A DNA stretch of 64,000 bases from Astropecten irregularis (lineage: Eukaryota > Echinodermata > Asteroidea > Paxillosida > Astropectinidae), in NCBI GenBank assembly GCA_963971285.1, contig OZ020245.1, forward strand, positions 25,248,983 to 25,312,982, read 5' to 3'. The stretch's first letter is position 1, and every line of letters starts with the position of its first letter. The translations under genes and the position numbers were made by a program. Shown here piece by piece: positions 56,520-64,000 of this stretch. The notes beneath the pieces were generated by a model. It saw only the letters and a program-made list of their open reading frames with translations. It was not told the origin of the DNA and ran no database searches.

Positions 56520-59500
56520 ATGTCACAGGATACCGGCAAATCTGGCCAGTCTTCTGGGTTTGCACACCCGGATACAGTTGATATACAAGGCGTACGATGG
56601 CCCAAGATGGTAACCCAGGAAGCTCTAGACGCCATGAAAAACTTCCAAGTAAGAGATGATGACGTATGGATTGCAACTTGGCCAAAAGCAGGCATGTATA
56701 ATATATCGAGATTAATTGGTGGTGCTGTTAAATTCATAATTTTTCATTTTGCTGAAAATTAACATTATAACACAAACATTTCGATTGCATTTTAAAGGCA
56801 CTCATTGGGTTGCTGAAATCTGTCATTTGATTCTGAACAATGGCGATCTGGAAAAAGTTGACAGACGTCAAGCTCCAATGCCACTTGAGTTTGAACCTCC
56901 TCCTGATCGGAATAAGATACCCAGATACAAGGATGCACCTCACTGGAAGTCACCACGCGTTCTCGTCACCCACGTACCTAAAAGATTCCTTCCTGACCAA
57001 GTTCTGACAAAGAGAAAGGCAAAGGTGAATTTTAGAGGAAAAGTACATTATTCAACGTTCAGTTTATATAGATTTATTGAAGTATAAGACTAATTACTGG
57101 TAAGGCATTCATGCATCTTAATTACGAGAAAGTAAATTTGATTATTAATACAGAGTTGAATTAGTACAAGCTATTTGTTCAGAGGCGATCAACACATATT
57201 CACTTGCCCTATAAGTGATGCTGCTTCGTAGTTGGCATGCTGATTATTTTTTTGATACAGTGAGTTACTGAAATCTTTACTCGGATAAACAACATCTTTT
57301 GTTTGGAATTTGTTTAATTCAAATTGTTGAATTGATAAAGTCCATATTTGGAATTGAATTATAAAATCCTTACTTTGTTTTCTTATGTCAAGGTGATCAG
57401 TGTCATTCGAAACCCCAAGGATTCGTTAGTATCCGATTACTTTTTCGTCAAGGGAATGACTCCAGGATAAACAACATCTTTTGTTTGGAATTTGTTTAAT
57501 TCAAATTGTTGAATTGATAAAGTCCATATTTGGAATTGAATTATAAAATCCTTACTTTGTTTTCTTATGTCAAGGTGATCACTGTCATTCGAAACCCCAA
57601 GGATTCGTTAGTATCCGATTACTTTTTCGTCAAGGGAATGACTCCAGGATTCACAGACACATTCGAAGACAGCCTGCAGAGATTTCTGTACTCGGACATG
57701 GGTAAATTATACAATGATATAAAATACATGTCATAATTCGTCTATATTGTTGCGTGGTCATGTCAAAATAATATCTTTGTGGTGTTCAACAATAACTAGG
57801 ACGTACACAGCACATGACTCAAGTCAGCTACACTGCATAATCGGCGGCGTATCTACGTGAAACGGTGCCCGGGGCAAGCGCTAAAATTGCGCCCCTAAAA
57901 CTAATGTCAATTAAAAACTGAAAAGAATATCAGACGATTTGAAATTGGACCTTTTTTTATTCATTGGTTCATACAGTACAGCTAGATCACAGCACACATG
58001 ACACAGGAGACAACAACATAGGGACATAATTACACGTCACCCATGCAGGACAGCATTATTACACAACTTTCGCAAAAAAAAGTTCTTCACGGTTCTCGGG
58101 CAGCCACAGACGTAAAATGTTTAGTTGTGTTCATGGGCGTAGATCCCGGGGGGCTAGGGGGGTTGCAACCCCCCCCAGGTTTTCACTTTTTATATATAAA
58201 ACATGTTTTTGTGCACAAAAGTATATGGAAGAACGACCCAGTTACACGATCAACCCCCCCCCCCCCCCCCCCCCAAGCAGGCGCGGTTCTACGGGGGGCT
58301 AGGGGGGGGGGCTGTAGCCCCCCAAAATTTTTGTCTAGCCCCCCAAAAAAATGCAAGTGAAAAAAAAAATCTTGAAAATACTGGATTTTTTTAGTTATTA
58401 AGCGCCAATTACACTTTAAAAAAAACGCGTTGTGTGGCCTATAATGTGCATGTTTTTCGACCCCTATTATAAGACATAGCAGAAGCGAGTGTTAGAAGAA
58501 CCCAAAATATTGGGTCTTCTAGCCCCCAAAAAAATAATGGCTCTTCTAGCCTCCCCAAAAATGTTGGCACTAGAACCGCGCCTGCCCCCCCCCCCCCCAG
58601 GTCTGAGGACGTGTCTACACTACTGGTTGTGAAAATACATGTTCAAAATGAACTAATAAAATTGTCTTTGTGTAAATTCATTGATCGATTTTTGGGGGTA
58701 TATTATTCTTGTTCTAGTTGAGTTTACCTCATGGTTTGATCATGTCTTGGAGTATTGGGCAGAACGTCACAACAAACGTCATCTGATTCTTAAATACGAG
58801 GATATGAAGGCGGTATGTATTAGACTGTATATACATAATGAAACTATACATTGTAGCTGTGTATAAAGACATTTGGGGTTTAGGTGAACAAAAGCTAATT
58901 GACTTGACTATAAATATGACATATGGATTACTGTCCCAGCAAGTACTGTCCAGCAGTATTTAAAAAAAAATCTTTTCCCCATTATTTTTCATCTTTAAGA
59001 GATAAAAAAAAAGATCATTGGTTTTACTCTTTTCTGGATAAATACAGCATTTCAGGCAAAACTATTTTAACGGCAGGCTATGTTTCTACCATCATCATCT
59101 TTATACCCTGTAAGTTATATATCTGTGAAGAGTTCTGTTTCGGTATGCTACCAAAGTAGTACCTTTAACACGGGAGAAGAAGACTTTATATGCAGCCTGT
59201 TATATTCAGTATAAACATTTCTTGCAAATAGGACACACGAGGAGCAGTCGTACAGATCGCCGACTTTTTGGAATGCCCCTTAGAAAACGGAATCATTGAT
59301 AAGATTACAGACCTGGTGACTGTCAAGAGCATGAAGACCCGATACCACAAAGAAGGAGAACTTCCAAAGCCAGGAGAAACGGCAAGAAAAGTGGGCGCAC
59401 CGAACTTGGTTCGAAAAGGTTGGTAGTCACAAATCACAATGGACAACAAATAAACAATTTAATAACGTCAATTAGATTATATCTGTTCTGTTCTGTGCAA

Positions 59501-59759
59501 CCCAGTGAATTGAGCTGCTTTAGCACAAAAATCACTGTTTAAGAACCAAAAAACCTTAGTAAATAAAATCAGTATGCCAGTCACAGTAGGCCTACACTTA
59601 TTTGCAATGGCCTGGCATTTACACAAAATTTTTTGCTGTTGTTTTTCAGGGATAGTTGGTGATTGGAAGAATACATTCACTGTTGCCCAGAGTGAGCTAT
59701 TTGATGAGTTGTACCGACAAAAGATGGTAGGTTCAGGTCTAAAATTGGAGTTTGAGTAG
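56520..59759 (+). CDS. Cytosolic sulfotransferase (SULT family)
   Basis: Six coding exons (56520-56691, 56798-57024, 57575-57701, 58718-58812, 59232-59418, 59650-59759) give 305 aa, normal SULT length. These enzymes move sulfate from PAPS to hydroxyls or amines. Visible: PAPS loop TWPKAGTHW (53-61), catalytic-type His116 in [11 protein letters not shown], the 3'-phosphate site [11 protein letters not shown] (137-147) with Arg139 and Ser147, KYEDMKA, and the C-terminal [13 protein letters not shown] (268-280). Intron 1 starts with GC, not GT, and splits the PAPS loop (phase 1). Part of exon 3 is duplicated upstream at 57393-57467. I cannot assign a subfamily or substrate. AATAAA is at 59817-59822. 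Confidence 0.92.
57283..57646 (+). repeat. 182-bp tandem duplication covering intron end and part of exon 3
   Basis: Two adjacent copies (57283-57464 and 57465-57646) differ at one visible base (GATCAGTG versus GATCACTG). Each carries the acceptor TTATGTCAAG and the first 72 exon bases. The upstream exon copy (57393-57467) runs into TAA at 57468-57470, so its use would truncate the sulfotransferase. Confidence 0.9.
58254..58274. repeat. Poly(C) tract
   Basis: A run of about 21 C in the third sulfotransferase intron, next to other G/C homopolymer patches (58149-58180, 58588-58600). Confidence 0.85.
58278..58586. mobile_element. Foldback element with GGCGCGGTTCTA ends
   Basis: CAGGCGCGGTTCTACGGGG and its inverted counterpart TAGAACCGCGCCTG frame a G/C-homopolymer-rich, repeated TAGCCCCCAAAA sequence. 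It lies in sulfotransferase intron 3. Confidence 0.6.
58961..59170 (+). mobile_element. MITE of the ACCAAAGTATGATACTACC family, partial copy 6
   Basis: It keeps TTTCTGGATAAATACAGCATT, ACCATCATCATCTTTATACC and ACCAAAGTAGTACCTTTAA; the left part is missing. It lies in sulfotransferase intron 4. Confidence 0.6.
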
Positions 59760-59816
59760 GGATTGTTTGGAAATGGTGTGTGGCGACAGCAATTGCGAAT
59801 CAATTATAATCCTTAT

Positions 59817-59822
59817 AATAAA
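59817..59822 (+). terminator. AATAAA polyadenylation signal, sulfotransferase
   Basis: AATAAA 58 bp after the stop codon gives a very short 3' untranslated region. Confidence 0.6.
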
Positions 59823-59974
59823 TAGCATGCCCGGTGTACCCAATCCAATTGTTTACATACACTAGTTTGTCGTCCGAATGCTACATGATGCATGGCTTTT
59901 CGGTGTATGCAACATACAATGAACTTAAACAAACTTGTAATGTAATTTTTTACTGAAATAATTATTTTTTGAGT

Positions 59975-60280
59975 CATTGATAAGTGAACAAAGAAACATT
60001 GACTGGAGCGGGATTCGAACCTGCAACCAAACAATTTGACGGTATGCGAGTAGTTTCATGGTTTCTGACTGCCAAACAAACAAAGATACTTGACTACACG
60101 TACCATGGCCAATGGGGACACCACCAACATAGGGCTGGATATAGCTCAGTTGGTAGAGCACTGGGACGGTATTCGAATCCCACTCAGTCAATTTTTCTTT
60201 ATTCACTTTTCAATGACTTGAAATTAATCCAATTTTTTTCTCTTGTGGTTATTTGTTGTTTATATTTATAAAAGAAGAGA
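59975..60280. mobile_element. Composite SINE: a minus fragment and a plus copy
   Basis: At 59986-60030 the complement of the SINE B-box region appears (GGAGCGGGATTCGAACC). At 60132-60255 a plus-strand copy has GGGCTGGATATAGCTCAG, TTGGTAGAGCACTG, TTCGAATCCCACTCAGTC and the TTTCTTTATTCACTTTTC tail. Confidence 0.65.
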
Positions 60281-60750
60281 ATGGGTTCGGAAAAGCAAAG
60301 GAACCAAACTACATTTCTTATTCAGGCTTGATTGAACAATTGGAGCTGAATTTTATTATCCCAGCATTCAGCATACACACAGTGAAACTGAATTTCTATT
60401 GACTATATGTTTTGTTCACAGCAATGCTAAATCATCACATTATTTCTTCACAAACTGTGCTTATCTTATAAAACTGTTATTCAAACAACAAGGTATCTGC
60501 AATAGTAATTGAGATTTCAGATTTACAGTAGATTTAGACATTGTTAACATGTGCGTGTATGTTATATAAAGGTTCACAAACATTTCAACTCACAGCGAAA
60601 AATAAAAATGAAACAAACTCTTCATTTTCAGAGCATCTCAACACTGTTATATCACCATATGGTTTTTTTCTGGTTGTATTTTAGCTTATGAAAACAATAA
60701 ACTGTTCAGTAATAATGTGGCAATCACGAACATGTAATGGGGCATCTCAT
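60255..60750 (+). repeat. Long direct repeat, downstream copy
   Basis: Colinear with 55440-56010 (see that entry). It is slightly shorter and diverged by substitutions and small gaps. It lies between the sulfotransferase and ATXN3. Confidence 0.6.
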
Positions 60751-60834
60751 TTCACCTTGCAATAATATCAGTGGTCATTGGGCTAAACGATTACTCCTGA
60801 AACCCTATTAACTGCCCAGGGCATATCTAATTTC

Positions 60835-60975
60835 TGGATAAATACACCATTTAAGGCGGAACAATTTTAACGGTATGTTTCTACCACCACCATCTTCATA
60901 CCATGTAAGTTATACGTAAATCTTTGAACGTTTCTGTTTTGGGTTCTTACCAAAGTATGATACGACGACCTTTAA
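60835..60975 (+). mobile_element. MITE of the ACCAAAGTATGATACTACC family, partial copy 7
   Basis: TTTCTGGATAAATACACCAT, ACCACCATCTTCATACC, and ACCAAAGTATGATACGACG before CCTTTAAA. Right half only. Confidence 0.6.
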
Positions 60976-61118
60976 AGTAGCATGGTGGCAATTACTTAAT
61001 ACTGCAAAGGTATAACAGTGTATCAATTCATTTCATTATAGTGTCAAGGGAATGAATGCTCTGCCTGTACATACTAAGGGCTTGCTTCGTGTCTTAGGCC
61101 ATGTACGAAACAGACTTC

Positions 61119-61186
61119 CAGAGCTACGGCTAGGTCTTGGCGTCCCCATTTATTTTCAATGGAGTGAAGACCTAGACCTAGCTCTA
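61119..61186. repeat. Short foldback
   Basis: AGAGCTACGGCTAGGTCTT pairs with AAGACCTAGACCTAGCTCT, allowing one bulge. Confidence 0.55.
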
Positions 61187-61502
61187 GAAAACATATTCGG
61201 ATGCAGCCTTACATACCAGATCAATAGTTGTATACTTGTATTCCATCAAGGCACTTGAAATTCTCAATAACTTTGATAAGTACAATTAATTATGCAATTT
61301 AAAACTCATAATGAATAAATGATGAACCGTGTTGAGAGTGTTTGGCCAATATTTCACAACTCTCAAACACAGCTATGTTGCATTGTATTAAGCAATCAAA
61401 CAAGTTATGTTAAATATTTGTTTGATGGAAACTTCACCAGATTTTACTGAGTTAAATGCATGTCATGCAATCTGTATTGAGTTTTATTTCTGTTAGACTT
61501 GC

Positions 61503-61542
61503 TACATTTGTAGTGCTTCTGCCAGAAGCACTACAAATGTGG
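61503..61542. repeat. Near-perfect short hairpin
   Basis: TACATTTGTAGTGCTTCT and AGAAGCACTACAAATGTG form an 18-bp stem with one mismatch and a 4-base loop. Confidence 0.7.
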
Positions 61543-61683
61543 CAAATCACTTTAAGGATTTTTCAGAGTTTCTATGCGCACACTTTCATTTCAAAAAGAA
61601 AAAAAAAAAACTTTTTTTTCAAAAGAACATTTGACAAGGCAGTCCACTGCAATGAATAGCATTTAAGTGATAAGTACACAATA

Positions 61684-61689
61684 TTTATT
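61684..61689 (-). terminator. AATAAA polyadenylation signal, ATXN3
   Basis: TTTATT on the plus strand is AATAAA on the minus strand, about 380 bp after the ATXN3 stop. Confidence 0.5.
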
Positions 61690-62066
61690 ATTTTCAAAAA
61701 TGTTACTTATTTTTTTGTTACTTACAATTTGTTTACAACTTTTAAGGACAGTATGAAAAGGCAATGTGCACTTGTGCAGCAGCAGTTTGGTTAGTAAAAT
61801 CTAAGTAATAACCTAAAATAAGTGAATTGTGGTGCTATTCTTTTGAAATGAAACCATTTCATTTCCACCAAAAATCAATCTCTGGTATTGTTGGAAGTTT
61901 GAAAGACGCAAGCGTAGAGCCAAGGCACCGTAGCTTTATACAAGCCCAATTTGGGATAAAGCCAGAGAAACTGCTATGTGGATACTGCACACACGGTGTT
62001 GGATTATAGAATGTTTTAGGGTCATTCATCTGCCCAACAGGCAGAATGCATCTTGCGCATGCTTCA

Positions 62067-64000
62067 TCACGATCCACTCCCATGCTGCGGTTGGAGTTGC
62101 TGGCCATCCAAGGACATCCGGATGGCAATCTCAAGCATAGCTTCTTCGGTCATTTGTTCATCGTTTGCATAGTTTTCCAGTCCTGGCTCGGGTGCTTGAC
62201 CCGATGCAGCCGCTGGGTCAGTATAGTCTGTTTGCTCATTGATGGGTTCAGACATTGCTGACGAAGGCTGATGAAGAGACTGGTCTTGGTGACAGGTGAG
62301 AGCTGATGGAGTATGTTGTTGCACTTCTCCAGGGTTCAAGGTTTGCATAGGTGAGGAGGCAGCCGCTGGTGATGGAGACTGTGTGGCTCCTGCTGTTCCT
62401 TGCCTGTTGGACCAGTCATTAGCATTAGATTAGTCTCTTGGATCTTGGGACGTTAATGAACCCATAGGTTTCTCCACACATAAGTGGACTAATTGCACCA
62501 CACACAATGCAACATCCAGTAATGTTGTTATACCATAATATTCAAGAAAGATTTTGAGGCTTTGCATGGTGACAATTGTTATGTGGATCAGTTTGCGGAA
62601 ACACCATTTAGTATCGTTTGTACTTTCGTACTTCTTATTTCTCGTAAGGTCTCAACATTTCGACTAGCCTGCTCTAATCATCATTAGCAGATGATCATCA
62701 TCAGATCTCCTGACGATGACTATCTGGGCAGGCTAGTCCAAACGTTGAGACCTTACGAGAAGTGTGACGAAATAAGAAGTACGACAGTACAAACGATTCT
62801 TACATGCCGTTTCCGCAAACTGATCCACATGCCATAATATTACAAGGCACAGCAATTAAATGGTTGTCTGTCCATGAGGGAAATTTGTATTTGTGCTCTC
62901 AATTGTTTTGATTGCCATGCTTGTTATAAAACTGTGGCATAATACATGTATAACTGAATAATTGTTAAAAGCTGTGAAGTGATGCATGGAGTTTTGTATG
63001 CTGTGATAAAATACACTTACTTGATCTCCTAATGTGTACAGTATTACATGTACCACCTAGATATTGGCTTACAAAATGGATGCATGAGGTCAAAGGCTCT
63101 GTTAAACTGTAGTGCCTGACTATAACCCTGTAAGACAAGACCTTACCTGTCAAAGAAGGCTTGTCTCTTCCTTCTCAGGTCCTCAACATCCACCCTCTCA
63201 GCCTCAGGACTGGCATCAAGCCCTTAACCATAAACAGAACAAAAAGATGGCATGTTTTAAAGGTCAGGCAGCCGCTGTGTGTGTCCCTGATTATAAGACC
63301 ACTGGGTTTGCTTCAGGGTACAAACTTAGACACTTAAACAGCTGAGACTGTGACAGACTAGATTTACAATGGACAACACTCACACACCCGATGCTTAAGA
63401 GTCAGAGCAGAGTAGTCCAATGGGCCAGCAACACAATCAAATATATTGCTAAAAACCTGTTCCTGTCATTGGAGGGTTGGAGTGCACAGTGCAAGCAGTA
63501 AGAACTTGGTTGTTTTTCTAAGTTCTTGAGCACAGTGTGAATGCAAAATAGATTTACAGTATATGATGTTGATGAGTTTCATGTAGAGCCACACCAAATA
63601 TCGTCTCAAATCAACAAGCTAGCTTGCCAAGCTCGAGCCTGACATGAATTCTAACTAAGCAGGTCAACTTAACTACAAAAAAAGGACTAGTAATATGTTT
63701 ACATGAATAGTTATCACGTCAAACATAAAATTTATGATATTTTGTAACTCTACATTAGTTTTAACTATAATGTACACATTTGTTTAAAAACAAATGTGTA
63801 CATTATTATTTTAGTTTCTTTACTTCAACAAAAAAAGGCTTTCATCCTCTTAAAGACTCTGAAAGAGTTCTTACTATCTCCTCACAAAAAACCTTACAAG
63901 GAAATGTCCAACCTTGCATGCTATGTTCAAGAGCATCCTAAAAAAATACTTGTTTGGCCAACCATACCTCCAAGTTTTTGGCCTCCAGTACTGGCCCCAG
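62067..64000 (-). CDS. ATXN3: Ataxin-3 deubiquitinase, C-terminal exons (partial)
   Basis: Three minus-strand exons are seen: 64000-63968 (cut by the window edge), 63222-63147 and 62403-62067. They join in frame. The middle exon encodes VDVEDLRRKRQAFFDR, which matches the LTSEELRKRREAYFEK block that precedes the polyglutamine run in vertebrate ataxin-3. The last exon ends in EQMTEEAMLEIAIRMSLD, the third ubiquitin-interacting motif. Ataxin-3 trims ubiquitin chains with an N-terminal Josephin domain, which would lie beyond base 64000. Between the two motifs this protein has a Ser/Pro/Ala/Gln-rich linker of about 75 residues with no glutamine run longer than two. Confidence 0.85.
62547..62835. 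mobile_element. Foldback element with hammerhead-like modules, copy 3
   Basis: It begins AAGATTTTGAGGCTTTGCATG and carries CAGTTTGCGGAAACACCAT, inverted near 62805. CTGACGATGACTA...TAGTCC AAACGTTG and its inverted partner lie near 62645-62745. It lies in the last ATXN3 intron. Confidence 0.65.
63223..63967 (-). other. ATXN3 intron, no other gene
   Basis: No further exon is recognised. It contains a perfect palindrome at 63767-63806: ATAATGTACACATTTGTTT, two A, then the exact complement. Confidence 0.5.

Noticed and set aside
57393-57467. Upstream copy of sulfotransferase exon 3 as a coding exon
   Set aside because: It runs into TAA without a donor; the second copy at 57575 continues in frame to the next exon.
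61052-61258. 68-residue plus-strand frame as a small gene
   Set aside because: It spans a short foldback and has no recognisable features or splice context.

Overview
This is nuclear DNA from an invertebrate animal. Its genes are split into short exons with GT-AG introns and classical polyadenylation signals, and many small inverted-repeat transposons lie between and inside them. The protein families point to a deuterostome. The abundance of TGTACA/ACATGT words, the frequent 'aggcctac' words and two foldback transposons that resemble sea-urchin TU elements make an echinoderm the best guess; that assignment is inference.

Layout. 1-18591: gene-poor and repeat-rich, probably the first intron of a gene read leftward whose first coding exon (18592-18756, minus) looks like the N-terminus of protein kinase D. 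18757-21498: intergenic, probably the facing promoters of two divergent genes. 21499-35008 (plus): PPP1R36, a protein phosphatase 1 regulatory subunit, rebuilt here as 16 coding exons (443 aa); a tRNA-Val(UAC) gene lies in its first intron. 36763-37325: tandem array with tRNA-like segments. 37479-41226 (plus): CCDC32 in two coding exons; its single intron holds a complete uninterrupted DUS4L (tRNA-dihydrouridine synthase) reading frame on the same strand. 43955-48325 (minus): STPG4, a sperm-tail PG-rich repeat protein, seven coding exons. 50067-54131 (plus): a beta-1,3-glucuronosyltransferase of the B3GAT3 type, four exons. 56520-59759 (plus): a cytosolic sulfotransferase, six exons, with one exon partly duplicated. 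62067-64000 (minus): the last three coding exons of ataxin-3 (ATXN3), which continues beyond the window.

The genes do not form a pathway. Two (PPP1R36, STPG4) belong to sperm or ciliary families; B3GAT3 and the sulfotransferase both act in conjugation or sulfation chemistry; CCDC32 acts in AP-2/clathrin adaptor biology; DUS4L modifies tRNA; ATXN3 is a deubiquitinase. Unusual arrangements are the DUS4L-in-CCDC32 nesting, an ataxin-3 tail without a glutamine run, a sulfotransferase with a GC-AG intron and a duplicated exon, and a rich set of foldback elements with readable target-site duplications, including two elements whose termini are inverted arrays of a 16-bp tandem repeat.
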